From CADEEX01 sp964577955 (lineage in GTDB: Bacteria; Acidobacteriota; Vicinamibacteria; Vicinamibacterales; CAVVIG01), in contig CAZOAZ010000033.1 of NCBI GenBank assembly GCA_964577955.1, positions 5,604 through 69,603 on the forward strand: 64,000 nt of DNA. Reading direction: 5' to 3'. Positions 36,477-45,133 of the stretch are shown here, piece by piece. Numbering within the stretch: the first letter of the stretch is position 1; each line of letters starts with the position of its first letter. The translations under genes were made by a program, and so were the position numbers. Under the pieces are notes generated by a model. It saw only the letters and a list, made by a program, of their open reading frames with translations, had not been told where the DNA came from and did no database searches.

Positions 36477-37778
36477 TCAGTGGGTGACGAACACCCGGTC
36501 GAAGATGTGGTCCACGTGACGAAACTGGTCGTTCAAGTCGAAGCAGAGTTCGAGCTCGGCGGGCGTCAAAACGCCCATGATGTCGGGATCAGCGAGCAAC
36601 AATGCCTTGAAATCGCGATGCTCCGAGAACGACCGCATCGCGTTGCGCTGTACCCATTCGTAGCCTTCCTTCTCGCGCGCGACGCCGCGGCGCGCCAGCT
36701 CGAGAAGCACGGTGCCCGAAAACACAATGCCGCGCGACCGCTCGAGGTTTTCGCGCATGCGATCGGGATAGACGACCATCCCCTGCACGATGCGCGTGAA
36801 CCGGCGCAGCATGTGGTCGAGGGCGATGAAGCTGTCGGGCAGGATGACTCGTTCGACGGAGGAATGTGAAATGTCGCGCTCGTGCCACAGCGCGATGTTT
36901 TCCATCGCGGCGTGACAGTTCCCGCGCAGAAGGCGGGCCAGGCCGACGATCTGCTCGCAGCCGATCGGATTTCGTTTGTGCGGCATCGCGGAGGAGCCCT
37001 TCTGCCCCTTCGCGAACGGCTCTTCGACTTCGCCGATCTCCGTTTTCTGCAGGCCACGAATTTCGAGCGCGAATTTTTCCAGCGAGGCCGCGGTAATCGC
37101 CAGTGCCGTCAGCAGTTCGGCCTGGCGATCGCGCTGAATCACCTGGGACGCGACCGGCGCCGGCACCAGCTGCAGCCGGCGGCAGACATCCGCCTCGATC
37201 GACGGCGGCAGGTGCGCAAATGTCCCGACCGCTCCCGACAGCTTCCCAACGGCCACGGTTTCGCGAGCCCGCCGGACCCGGACGATGTCGCGCTCGAGCT
37301 CGGCATACCAGAGCGCCAGCTTGAGGCCGAACGTCATCGGCTCGGCGTGGACTCCGTGCGTACGGCCGATCATCGGGGTGCGGCGGTGCTCGAAGGCGCG
37401 TTCGCGCACCGCACCGGCCAGTTTCTCGAGATCGGCCAGAATCAGGTCGCACGCCTCGCGCATCTGAATCGCCTGCGCGGTGTCGACGACGTCGGACGAC
37501 GTCATGCCGAAATGGATCCACCGGGCGGACGGTCCGACATGCTCCGCCACTGCGGTGGTGAAGGCGATCACGTCGTGCTGGGTGATGTGTTCGATGGCTT
37601 CGATGCGGGCGATGTCGAACTTGCCACGTTCACGAATGTCCCGGGCAGCGTCGGCCGGCACGAGACCGGCGGCCGCCATCGCTTCGGCCGCCGCCGTCTC
37701 GACGAGCAACCAGGTCTCGTATCGGCGCTGGTCGCTCCAGATGCGCCCCATGTCCGGGTGCGTGTAGCGTGGTATCAC
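36477..37778 (-). CDS. purB: Adenylosuccinate lyase
   Basis: A 433-residue PurB, which cleaves SAICAR and adenylosuccinate to release fumarate (IMP step 8 and AMP branch). The fumarase/aspartase signature is GSSAMPHKRNPIGCE near residue 265-279, carrying the flexible-loop catalytic Ser. FGMTSSDVVDTA near residues 90-101 and RTHGVHAEPMTFG near 140 are the other two substrate regions. Start is GTG at 37778, 12 bases after the M16 peptidase stop. It begins the purine part of the operon. Confidence 0.96.
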   Translation of the reverse strand: MIPRYTHPDMGRIWSDQRRYETWLLVETAAAEAMAAAGLVPADAARDIRERGKFDIARIEAIEHITQHDVIAFTTAVAEHVGPSARWIHFGMTSSDVVDTAQAIQMREACDLILADLEKLAGAVRERAFEHRRTPMIGRTHGVHAEPMTFGLKLALWYAELERDIVRVRRARETVAVGKLSGAVGTFAHLPPSIEADVCRRLQLVPAPVASQVIQRDRQAELLTALAITAASLEKFALEIRGLQKTEIGEVEEPFAKGQKGSSAMPHKRNPIGCEQIVGLARLLRGNCHAAMENIALWHERDISHSSVERVILPDSFIALDHMLRRFTRIVQGMVVYPDRMRENLERSRGIVFSGTVLLELARRGVAREKEGYEWVQRNAMRSFSEHRDFKALLLADPDIMGVLTPAELELCFDLNDQFRHVDHIFDRVFVTH

Positions 37779-37790
37779 GAAAGGGTCGGC

Positions 37791-39059
37791 TTATTCTAAA
37801 TCGAGTCGCTCCCGGTGGAGCCGCAAACCATTCACGTTGCCGAGCACGGTCGCCGACAGCGCGCCGCCGCTGAAGAGATCGGCGGCCACGCGCTGCAGGT
37901 CGTCGGCGCTGACGCGCTCGATGCCCTCGAGCGTTTCGTCGAGCCCAAACTGTTGATCGAAGTAGATTTCCTGTCGCGCGAGATGCGACATGCGGCTCGC
38001 CGTGCTCTCGAGGCTGAGCATCAGGCTGCCTTTGAGGTGATCCTTGGCGCGCCGCAGCTCCGCCGGCGGCACCGGCGAGGCCTTCAGGTTGCGCAGCTCC
38101 TCGACCACCAGATCGACGACCTCTTCCACGGCATCGTTGGCGCAACCGGCGTAAATCGTGAAGGATCCGGCGTCGCGATAGGCGCTGAGACCGCTGAACA
38201 CGGCGTACGCGAGGCCGCGCTTTTCGCGGACGTTCTGGAACAGCCGCGAGCTCATCGAACCGCCCAGCAGCGTGTTGAGCACGTAGCTCGTGTGGCGATC
38301 GTCGTGGTTCTGGGGATAGCTGCTCGTCCCGAGGCAGACGTGGCTCTGCTCGAGCTCCTTGTTGCGAATTTGGATCTTCGGGATGACTGACGGCGCGTCC
38401 TCGGCCACGACCGGCCCGACCGAGCGTAGATCGCCGAATTTCTCGTCGACGAGTTCGCGGACTTTCGCGTGGTCGAGATTCCCGACGGCCGACACGATGA
38501 GATTTCGCGGCGTGTAGGCTTCGCGGAAGTATCGGCGGAGCACGTCGGGAGTCAGCGACTCCACGGTCTCCCGAATCCCGAGAATCGGCCGCCCGAGCGG
38601 GTGATCCTCCCAGAAACCCTGCGTGAAGATCTCGTGGACGAGGTCGTCCGGCGTGTCCTCGACCATCTTGATCTCTTCGATCACGACCTTCTTCTCGCGC
38701 TCGATGTCTTCGGGCCGGAACGCCGGGTTTCTGACGATGTCGGCCAGCACGTCGACGGCCAGCGGCAGATGCTCGTCCAGCACCTTGATGTAGTAGCTGG
38801 CGTACTCCTTCGCGGTGAACGCGTCGAGCTGGCCGCCGATTGAATCGATCGCCTGCGCGATGTCTTCAGCGGTCCGCTTCGCGGTGCCCTTGAAGAGCAT
38901 GTGCTCGACAAAGTGCGCGATGCCGCCACGCTCGGCGGTCTCGTGACGCGACCCGCGCGTCAGCCAGACGCCGATCGACACCGACCGGACCTCTTTCATC
39001 GGCTCGGTCAGGATGCGCAGTCCGTTATCGAGAACGTCCCGGATGATCGGTGAATTCAA
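37791..39059 (-). CDS. M16 family zinc peptidase
   Basis: A 422-residue M16B (pitrilysin/processing-peptidase-like) protein. The inverted zinc motif HxxEH is present as HFVEHMLFKGT near residues 48-58, followed by AQAIDSIGGQLDAFTAKEYAS and a downstream acidic zinc ligand region. The second half has the usual GxxSRLFQNVREKRGLAY segment near residues 263-285. No signal peptide is seen, so it is probably cytoplasmic, as for Bacillus YmxG-type proteins. Start is TTG at 39059 with no clear ribosome site; another start nearby cannot be excluded. It is encoded directly ahead of purB, so it may be on the same transcript. Confidence 0.92.
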   Translation of the reverse strand: MNSPIIRDVLDNGLRILTEPMKEVRSVSIGVWLTRGSRHETAERGGIAHFVEHMLFKGTAKRTAEDIAQAIDSIGGQLDAFTAKEYASYYIKVLDEHLPLAVDVLADIVRNPAFRPEDIEREKKVVIEEIKMVEDTPDDLVHEIFTQGFWEDHPLGRPILGIRETVESLTPDVLRRYFREAYTPRNLIVSAVGNLDHAKVRELVDEKFGDLRSVGPVVAEDAPSVIPKIQIRNKELEQSHVCLGTSSYPQNHDDRHTSYVLNTLLGGSMSSRLFQNVREKRGLAYAVFSGLSAYRDAGSFTIYAGCANDAVEEVVDLVVEELRNLKASPVPPAELRRAKDHLKGSLMLSLESTASRMSHLARQEIYFDQQFGLDETLEGIERVSADDLQRVAADLFSGGALSATVLGNVNGLRLHRERLDLE

Positions 39060-39176
39060 GATGAGTGCACTCGCCTCGATGCGCTGATTGCTGCTGCATG
39101 CTCAACGACGCGACTCAACCACGGAGACCGCGATCGGTTGAACTACAATGACCTGGAAGCGAACCCTAACTGTAAC

Positions 39177-40268
39177 ATGCAGGCGACGATCGGAGAAACA
39201 CAGCCCGTCGCGCTTACCGAGCTAGAGCGGCCCGAGCTCGAAGCCTTCCTCGCGGCGCGCGGGATCGAACGTTTTCGCGCGCAGCAGATCTTCGCGTGGC
39301 TTTATAAGCGCGGTGTCGACAACCTCGACGCGATGACAGATTTGTCACGCGATCAGCGGGTTCGGCTCGCGCGCGAGCTGACGATCAGCACGCCCACGAT
39401 CGACGAACGCCACCACTCCAGCGACGGCACCGAAAAGTTCCTGCTTGGCTTGCCCGACCGACGCCAGATCGAATCGGTCTTCATTCCAGACACGCCGGCG
39501 ATGACCTTCTGCGTGTCCACGCAAGTCGGATGCGCGATGGCTTGCCAGTTTTGCCTGACCGGAAAGATGGGGCTGGTCCGGAATCTCTCCGCCGGCGAAA
39601 TCGTCGGACAGGTTCGGGTGCTTGCCGGGGCGCTCGACCTGCGCGACAAGGCCTTCAACATCGTCCTGATGGGGATGGGTGAGCCGCTCCACAACTACGA
39701 CGAGACGATGAAGGCGCTTCGCATCCTCGGCGACGACTCGGGCTTTGCCCTGCCGCCACGCCGGGTCACGCTGTCGACGGTCGGACTCCTGCCCGCGCTC
39801 GAGCGTCTCGCGCGGGAGCCGTACATGCCCAACCTCGCGATCTCGCTGCACGCGTCGACCGATGCCCAGCGAGGCGAGCTCGTCCCCCTCAACCGCAAGT
39901 ACGGCATCGAAGAGATCATCGAGGCCTGCCGGAAGTTTCCGATCCGCAAACGCAGCCGCATCACGTTCGAGTACGTCCTCCTCGCCGGGGTCAACGACTC
40001 GATCGAGGATGCCACGCGGCTGGCCAAGCTGATGACGGGCTTGAAGGCCAAGGTCAACCTGATTCCGCTCAACGCCGCCGCCGGCATTCCGTTCGAGCGT
40101 CCGTCGGATGCCGCGATCGATCGCTTCGGACGGACGCTGGCGGCGCGTGGCATCCAGGTGTCCGTCCGCAAGAGCCGCGGCCGCGACATTCGCGCGGCAT
40201 GCGGTCAGCTGATTGTGGAAGGCCAGAAGAAATCGCCGGCGCAGCGGCTCGCCACCGCGCTCCAGTAG
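39177..40268 (+). CDS. rlmN: 23S rRNA and tRNA A2503/A37 C2-methyltransferase
   Basis: A 363-residue RlmN-type radical SAM methyltransferase. It methylates C2 of A2503 in 23S rRNA and A37 of some tRNAs. The [4Fe-4S] motif is CAMACQFC in TQVGCAMACQFCLTGKMG; GMGEPLHNYD and ISLHASTD are family motifs. The conserved methyl-carrying Cys near the C-terminus is in IRAACGQL. ATG 39177 is chosen because the family starts at about this point; a TTG at 39138 is possible and no good ribosome site is seen for either. The stop codon TAG lies at the edge of a palindromic element shared with 51146. Confidence 0.95.
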   Translation: MQATIGETQPVALTELERPELEAFLAARGIERFRAQQIFAWLYKRGVDNLDAMTDLSRDQRVRLARELTISTPTIDERHHSSDGTEKFLLGLPDRRQIESVFIPDTPAMTFCVSTQVGCAMACQFCLTGKMGLVRNLSAGEIVGQVRVLAGALDLRDKAFNIVLMGMGEPLHNYDETMKALRILGDDSGFALPPRRVTLSTVGLLPALERLAREPYMPNLAISLHASTDAQRGELVPLNRKYGIEEIIEACRKFPIRKRSRITFEYVLLAGVNDSIEDATRLAKLMTGLKAKVNLIPLNAAAGIPFERPSDAAIDRFGRTLAARGIQVSVRKSRGRDIRAACGQLIVEGQKKSPAQRLATALQ

Positions 40269-40288
40269 GGACAGGCTTTAGCCTGTCC
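40269..40288. repeat. 20-bp perfect palindrome just after rlmN
   Basis: Arms GGACAGGCT and AGCCTGTCC with a 2-base centre, starting at the base right after the rlmN stop and ending 9 bases before the opposing mtaB gene ends. The surrounding 27 bases (40266-40292) are identical, inverted, to the copy at 51142-51168. No T-run is present. Confidence 0.85.
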
Positions 40289-40297
40289 GCCGGGTTG

Positions 40298-41587
40298 TCA
40301 GTCCACGATCTCGCCGCGCAGATCTCCAGACTCTCCAGCGCCGACGCGCAAGGTAACCCACTCGTTCCTGGGGCGCCCTTCAGCAATCCGAACCTTCAGG
40401 TAGTTGCCGGTGACCGCGAGCGTGCCGTCGTCAATCGTCAGCGCACGATGCGACGTGCCGATCTGTGACTGCCGGAACCGCGCCGCCAGCCCCGCGCCGA
40501 CCTCGCGTACGCGCTGCGCCCGCTCGCGAATGACGGGCGCCGCGACTTTGTTCGAGAGGCCCGCCGCCTCTGTTCCCGGCCGATCCGAGTAAGGGAAGAC
40601 GTGGAGGTGCGTCAGCGGCGAACGCTCGAGATACGTGAGCAAGACCTCGAGGTCGGCGTCTGTCTCGCCTGGAAATCCGACGATGATGTCGCTGCCGATG
40701 GCGGCATCCGGCATCTTGCGGCGTACTTCGTTCACCAGCGACGCGTAGTACGAAAAGGTGTAAGGGCGCCGCATTCGTGAGAGGACCGCATCGCTCGCGT
40801 GTTGTAAAGGCAAATGAAAATGCCGGCCAACCGCGGGACTGGCGGCGACAGTGTCGAGCAGGTCCGGCGTGCAGTCCATCGGCTCGAGCGAGCTGACGCG
40901 AAGCATCAGGTCCGGCCAGACCTGCGTTTGCCGCGCCACGAGCGTTGACATCAGCGCGGTGAACGACGACGCAGCAGTGAGATCGCGTCCGTACGAGCCA
41001 AGATGAACGCCGGTCAGCGCCACTTCCTTGAAGCCGGCGGCCACGACGCGATCGAGTTCCCGAACAACCCTCTCAGGATCGACGCTTCGCGGCGCTCCGC
41101 GCGTCGACGGAATGATGCAGTACGAACAGGGCTGCGCGCAGCCGGTCTGCAGGCGAAGCGTGTAGGCCGTGCGGCCGCCACGGCCCGGACGGATCTCCTC
41201 GCCGCACGCGCCGTCGCCCGCGCCGAAACGCTCGGCCGTCGTCGGCGATTCCTCAACGTCCCGCCACAGGAGCGGAATCAGATCCGGCTTGCGGTCGTTG
41301 CCGATCACGCGCCGCACGCCGGGAATCGCCGCCAGTTCGTCGGGGCGGCGCGTCGCGTAACACCCGGTCGCCACGACCTTCACTTCAGGATTGAGCCGCG
41401 TGAGGCGGCGGATCGTCTGGCGTGCCGCCTGGTCCGCGCTCGAGGTCACCGAGCAGGTGTTGACGACGACGACGTCGGCGTCTTCGGGCGCCGACGGCAC
41501 AGCGCCTCTTGCCAGCAGGTCCTCTTCAAAGCCGAGCGAGTCGGCCTGGTTCACGCGGCACCCGAAGGTGAGTACCGCGTACTTCAC
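40298..41587 (-). CDS. mtaB: tRNA t6A37 methylthiotransferase
   Basis: A 429-residue MiaB/MtaB-type radical SAM enzyme. The N-terminal UPF0004 domain begins with FGCRVNQAD, a MtaB rather than MiaB pattern, with further Cys in NTCSVTSSAD and ATGCYATRRP. The radical SAM motif is CAQPCSYCIIPSTRG near residues 150-165. A C-terminal TRAM-like domain is present. It adds the methylthio group of ms2t6A at position 37 of tRNA. It overlaps purD by four bases (ATGA), so both are translated from one message. Confidence 0.9.
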   Translation of the reverse strand: MKYAVLTFGCRVNQADSLGFEEDLLARGAVPSAPEDADVVVVNTCSVTSSADQAARQTIRRLTRLNPEVKVVATGCYATRRPDELAAIPGVRRVIGNDRKPDLIPLLWRDVEESPTTAERFGAGDGACGEEIRPGRGGRTAYTLRLQTGCAQPCSYCIIPSTRGAPRSVDPERVVRELDRVVAAGFKEVALTGVHLGSYGRDLTAASSFTALMSTLVARQTQVWPDLMLRVSSLEPMDCTPDLLDTVAASPAVGRHFHLPLQHASDAVLSRMRRPYTFSYYASLVNEVRRKMPDAAIGSDIIVGFPGETDADLEVLLTYLERSPLTHLHVFPYSDRPGTEAAGLSNKVAAPVIRERAQRVREVGAGLAARFRQSQIGTSHRALTIDDGTLAVTGNYLKVRIAEGRPRNEWVTLRVGAGESGDLRGEIVD

Positions 41588-42861
41588 GAGGACAACGCCC
41601 GCCGGCCGATGTCGCGCCGGTATTGCATGCCGTCGAAGTGGATGTGTCGAATGCCGTCATACGCCTGCGCGATGGCGTCGGCAAACTGCGCTCCGCGGCC
41701 GACCACCGTCAAGACGCGGCCGCCGTGGGTGACCAGATGGCCGTCCTTGATCGCGGTGCCCGCGTGCAGCACTCTGACGGCGGCGGCCCGTTCGGCTTCG
41801 GCGATCCCGGCGATGCGCTGTCCCGACTCGGACGTTTCCGGATAGCCGCGCGACGCCATGACGACGCCCACCAGCTTCTCGCTCGTGAGACGGCAGACGT
41901 TGGACGCCAGATGCCCGCGCGCGGCGGCTGCAAGAATCGGCAGCAGCGGCTCGGCGATCAGCGGCAGGACGACCTGCGCCTCTGGATCACCGAGGCGCAC
42001 GTTGAATTCGATCACCTTGGGTCCGTCGGCCGTCAACATCAGCCCCACGTAGAGAAAGCCACGAAACGGGTGGCCCTCCGCCGCCATGCCGCGCAACACG
42101 GGCCGCACGATCTCGTGCATCACGCGGTCGTGCAGCGCGGGAGTCATCAGCGGGCTTGGCGCAAAGGCGCCCATGCCACCGGTGTTCGGTCCGCGGTCGT
42201 CGTCGAAGATCCGCTTGTGGTCCTGGGCAGTACCGATGGGCAGCGCATGGACGCCGTCGCTGATCACGAAGAACGACACTTCTGGACCGCTCAAACACTC
42301 TTCGATCACGATCCGGCTGCCGGCGGCCCCGAATCGCCGATCGGCCATGGCCGCAACGACGGCGGCGTCGGCGGCCGCGGCATCCTCGGCGATCACCACG
42401 CCTTTGCCCGCCGCAAGACCATCGGCTTTGAGCACGACCGGCCAGCCGAACTCGCCCGACGCCAGCACGGCGCGGGCATCCTCGAGACGATCCGAGGTGT
42501 GAAACCGCGCCGTCGGCATGCCGTGACGGGCCATGAACGCTTTCGCGAACGCCTTGCTGGATTCGAGCCGCGCCGCCGCTTGCGTTGGGCCAAAGATCTG
42601 CCGCCCGGCCGCCGTGAACCGATCGACGACGCCAAGACTGAGTGGCAGTTCGGGGCCGATCACGGTCAGGTCGATGTCACGACGTTCGGCCAGCGCCAGG
42701 AGCGCGTCCGGATCCGAGACGTCGACGGGGTCCGTCGCGACGAGCGCCGCAATGCCTGGATTTCCTGGGGCACAGAAAACCTCGGCCGCACTCGTCTCCT
42801 CGCTGATCCGGGCGACCAGCGCGTGCTCTCTCGCACCGCTGCCTACGACGAGAACTCTCAT
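41584..42861 (-). CDS. purD: Phosphoribosylamine-glycine ligase
   Basis: A 425-residue PurD, the ATP-grasp enzyme making GAR in purine step 2. The first residues are the signature VLVVGSGAREHALV; then FCAPGNPGIA, the ATP-grasp segment PVVLKADGLAAGKGVVIAED, PNTGGMGAFAPSP near residue 230 and FNVRLGDPEAQV near 285. Length is normal. It is separated from the main purine operon by rlmN and sits upstream of mtaB in a two-gene unit divergent to rpsU. Together with purN, purM, purF, purL, purQ, purS and purB it covers most of the route, leaving purE, purK, purC and purH to lie elsewhere. Confidence 0.96.
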   Translation of the reverse strand: MRVLVVGSGAREHALVARISEETSAAEVFCAPGNPGIAALVATDPVDVSDPDALLALAERRDIDLTVIGPELPLSLGVVDRFTAAGRQIFGPTQAAARLESSKAFAKAFMARHGMPTARFHTSDRLEDARAVLASGEFGWPVVLKADGLAAGKGVVIAEDAAAADAAVVAAMADRRFGAAGSRIVIEECLSGPEVSFFVISDGVHALPIGTAQDHKRIFDDDRGPNTGGMGAFAPSPLMTPALHDRVMHEIVRPVLRGMAAEGHPFRGFLYVGLMLTADGPKVIEFNVRLGDPEAQVVLPLIAEPLLPILAAAARGHLASNVCRLTSEKLVGVVMASRGYPETSESGQRIAGIAEAERAAAVRVLHAGTAIKDGHLVTHGGRVLTVVGRGAQFADAIAQAYDGIRHIHFDGMQYRRDIGRRALSS

Positions 42862-42916
42862 TGAATCAATGTCTTACGAGGCTATACCAGAGCTTGATTC
42901 GAGGGGGAGTATTTCG

Positions 42917-42945
42917 TTGACCTTGACGGGGAATGCGCCTAGAAT
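42917..42945 (+). promoter_or_regulatory. Strong sigma-70 promoter of rpsU
   Basis: TTGACC (42917-42922), exactly 17 bases, then TAGAAT (42940-42945). The start site is expected near 42952, giving a leader of about 90 nt before the GTG at 43044. It lies between divergent purD and rpsU. Confidence 0.8.
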
Positions 42946-43020
42946 CCGCGCTGCCGTGATAGCCTAGCATATTTGTTCGTCACGCCATTTTTGTAAACAG
43001 AGGACGACAACTTTCTAAGC

Positions 43021-43035
43021 CACCCGAAAGGGGTG
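43021..43035 (+). promoter_or_regulatory. Small hairpin covering the rpsU ribosome binding site
   Basis: CACCC and GGGTG pair around GAAAG, so the Shine-Dalgarno purines (AAGGGG) are part loop, part stem. This could lower or tune rpsU translation, for example if S21 or temperature opens the hairpin; only sequence supports it. Confidence 0.45.
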
Positions 43036-43043
43036 TGATTTTC

Positions 43044-43241
43044 GTGGCTGAGGTGAAGATTCAGGAGGGCGAGTCGATCGAGAGCGCTCTCCGGCGCTTC
43101 AAGCGGAAGGTGCAGCAGGAAGACATCATCAAGGATATCAAGAAGCACTCCTTCTACTTGAAGCCGGGCGACAAGCGTCGCGCCAAGCAGGCGCTGGCCC
43201 GGAAGCGAAACCGGAAGAAACTCCGGCGCGAGCTGGAGTAA
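43044..43241 (+). CDS. rpsU: Ribosomal protein S21
   Basis: A 65-residue bS21, the small very basic 30S protein involved in initiation. The protein starts VAEVKIQEGESIESALRRFK and continues with the Lys/Arg-rich helix ending ALARKRNRKKLRRE. The GTG at 43044 is chosen because S21 normally starts just before EVK; a GTG at 43035 is possible. It has its own good promoter and is followed 26 bases later by a zinc-ribbon gene, an arrangement seen repeatedly in related bacteria. Confidence 0.95.
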   Translation: MAEVKIQEGESIESALRRFKRKVQQEDIIKDIKKHSFYLKPGDKRRAKQALARKRNRKKLRRELE

Positions 43242-43267
43242 GACCGACCCCGACGAGGTGGCGACCG

Positions 43268-43576
43268 ATGGAGTTCCAAGACCGGATCCTAAGGTGCGTA
43301 GACTGCGGCGCGGAGTTCGTGTGGACGGCGGGCGAACAACAGTTTTTCGCCGATAAGAACTTCAAGAACGAGCCGAAGCGGTGCAAGGCCTGCAAGAACA
43401 AGCGGGCCAGCCGTCCGGCCGGCGCTATGTCAGCTCGCGAGCGGGTGGAAACAACGACCAACTGCTCGAACTGCGGGAAGGAAACCACGGTGCCCTTCAA
43501 GCCAACACAAGGACGCCCGGTTTTCTGCAAGGAGTGCTTTCAGTCCCGAAAGTTCGCCGGGGCTGGCGGCCTCTAG
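43268..43576 (+). CDS. Two-site zinc-ribbon protein
   Basis: A 102-residue protein with two four-Cys zinc sites. The first uses CVDC and, after about 30 residues including a Phe-rich loop, CKAC; the second uses CSNC and CKEC 17 residues apart (CxxC-x17-CxxC). No enzyme motif is seen. Two such ribbons are typical of small nucleic-acid or ribosome-associated proteins. Encoded 26 bases after rpsU under the same promoter, it is probably co-expressed with S21, so a role in ribosome assembly or stress is a fair guess. A GC-rich palindrome follows at 43615. Confidence 0.85.
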   Translation: MEFQDRILRCVDCGAEFVWTAGEQQFFADKNFKNEPKRCKACKNKRASRPAGAMSARERVETTTNCSNCGKETTVPFKPTQGRPVFCKECFQSRKFAGAGGL

Positions 43577-43614
43577 CCTCCATCGGCATCTTCCTCGTTG
43601 GACAGTCCGGCGTG

Positions 43615-43642
43615 GCGGCACAACTCAAGTGAGTTGTGCCGC
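43615..43642. repeat. 28-bp perfect palindrome after the zinc-ribbon gene
   Basis: Two 13-base arms (GCGGCACAACTCA and TGAGTTGTGCCGC) around a 2-base centre. It lies 38 bases after the zinc-ribbon stop and 120 bases before the STAS gene. No T-run follows. It may terminate or stabilise the rpsU transcript. Confidence 0.75.
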
Positions 43643-43762
43643 AGCGCGTATCGAGCGCTCCGCCTACGCCAGGCGACGGCGGACCAGTAGTCCCGCGGCG
43701 CGACCGTGACGCGCCGGGGGGTGTGCTAAGCTCACGAGCGCGCACTTATCTGGAGCGTTTTC

Positions 43763-44116
43763 ATGCAGATCGACGAACGAAGGGTCGGCGATGTCGTCGT
43801 CCTCGACCTCAAGGGCCGGGTGATGCTCGGCGAAGGCGACGAGATTCTGAAGGACAAGATCAACAGTCTGCTCAATCAAGGGCAGAAAAAGCTGATCCTC
43901 AATCTTGCTGATGTTCCGTACATCGACAGCGCGGGGCTCGGCGAAGTCGTTCGCACGTTCACCACGGTCAGCCGCCAGGGCGGCAGCCTCAAGCTGCTCA
44001 ATCTGACCAAGCGCATTTCCGATCTGCTCGCGATCACGAAGCTCCTCACCGTATTCGAGACCTTCGAGACCGAAAAGGACGCGGTGCAGAGCTTCTCGGC
44101 TTCGGCCAAGGCGTAA
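43763..44116 (+). CDS. STAS-domain anti-anti-sigma factor
   Basis: A 117-residue single-domain STAS protein of the SpoIIAA/RsbV type. The phospho-acceptor Ser is in VPYIDSAGLGEVV (around residues 50-62). These proteins bind an anti-sigma kinase when not phosphorylated and so free a sigma factor; in some bacteria single STAS proteins instead control exopolysaccharide synthesis. No anti-sigma kinase is seen in the window. It leads a plus-strand series: UbiA-family protein after 19 bases, then coiled-coil protein and four glycosyltransferases, so it may set the output of that cluster. Confidence 0.92.
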   Translation: MQIDERRVGDVVVLDLKGRVMLGEGDEILKDKINSLLNQGQKKLILNLADVPYIDSAGLGEVVRTFTTVSRQGGSLKLLNLTKRISDLLAITKLLTVFETFETEKDAVQSFSASAKA

Positions 44117-44135
44117 GTCCGATCTCCCGCGCGTC

Positions 44136-45131
44136 ATGGCGCGCACCACACATTCCCGTTATCCGGCGACCTCCGATACCCCGACGACCGCGCGCGTCGG
44201 GGCGTCGGAGCGACGCTCGATTCCCGCCAGTCTCTTCTGGTCGCTTCGTCCCAACCAGTGGACAAAGAACCTGCTGGTCTTCGCCGGCCTGGTCTTCGCG
44301 GGCGCCGATCGCTCGCAGCTTCAGCTCCACGGCCGTCTGCTCGAGTCCGGCGCGATCGCCACGGCGATCGAGGCCTTCGTGATTTTCTGCGCGCTGTCCG
44401 GCGTCGTGTATCTCGTCAACGACGTCATGGATCGCGAAACCGATCGGCGCCATCCGCTCAAGCGGCACCGGCCGATTGCCGCCGGCGACTTGCCCGTCAC
44501 CGTCGCGGTCGGCGCGGCGCTCGTGATCGCCGGGACGGCGCTGGCGTCCGCGTTCGCGCTCGGCTGGCCGTTCGGCCTGGTCGCAGCGCTCTACCTCACG
44601 CTGCAGCTGCTCTATTCGGGACCGCTCAAGCACATCGTGATCCTCGACGTGCTGACGATTGCGATCGGCTTCGTGCTGCGCGCCGTGGCCGGCGCGGTGG
44701 TCCTCAACGTCGTCATCAGCCACTGGCTGTTCGTCTGTACGATCCTGCTGGCCCTCTTCATCGCGCTCGCCAAACGGCGACACGAACTCGTCTTGCTCGC
44801 CGACGATGCGACGAGCCATCGACCAATCCTGGGAGAATATTCGGCGTACCTTCTTGATCAGATGATCGCCGTCGTCACGGCGTCGACGCTGATTGCCTAC
44901 ATCTTCTATACGATCAGTCCGGAGACCGAGCAGAAGTTCGGCACGCCGTGGCTGGGTCTGACGATTCCGTTTCCCCTCTACGGAATCTTCCGCTACCTCT
45001 ATCTCGTGCACCGGCGCGAGGGTGGCGGCAGTCCCGCCGATTTGCTGCTGAACGATCGACCGCTGCTCGCCTGCGTCGCCCTCTGGGGCCTCGCGGTGGT
45101 GCTGATCATTTACCAGCCGTTCATGCGCTGA
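44136..45131 (+). CDS. UbiA-family prenyl/decaprenyl-phosphate transferase
   Basis: A 331-residue integral membrane prenyltransferase with about nine TM helices. The first Asp-rich motif is NDVMDRETDRRHPLKRHRPI (around residues 101-120), the form found in decaprenyl-phosphate phosphoribosyltransferases, and the start SLRPNQWTKNLLVFAGLVFA is typical of that subfamily rather than of UbiA or COQ2. Such enzymes attach 5-phosphoribose to decaprenyl phosphate as the first step to a lipid-linked arabinose or ribose donor. The following glycosyltransferases fit use of a lipid-linked sugar. It is therefore a candidate DPPR synthase; substrate is inferred. Confidence 0.85.
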   Translation: MARTTHSRYPATSDTPTTARVGASERRSIPASLFWSLRPNQWTKNLLVFAGLVFAGADRSQLQLHGRLLESGAIATAIEAFVIFCALSGVVYLVNDVMDRETDRRHPLKRHRPIAAGDLPVTVAVGAALVIAGTALASAFALGWPFGLVAALYLTLQLLYSGPLKHIVILDVLTIAIGFVLRAVAGAVVLNVVISHWLFVCTILLALFIALAKRRHELVLLADDATSHRPILGEYSAYLLDQMIAVVTASTLIAYIFYTISPETEQKFGTPWLGLTIPFPLYGIFRYLYLVHRREGGGSPADLLLNDRPLLACVALWGLAVVLIIYQPFMR

Positions 45132-45133
45132 CC

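Noticed and set aside
37791..39059. Mobile element or genomic island boundary near the purine operon
   Set aside because: No integrase, transposase, tRNA target or composition change was seen anywhere in the window.
39060..39176. Promoters between M16 peptidase and rlmN
   Set aside because: TTGAAC and ACAATG-like words are present but not at proper spacing on either strand.
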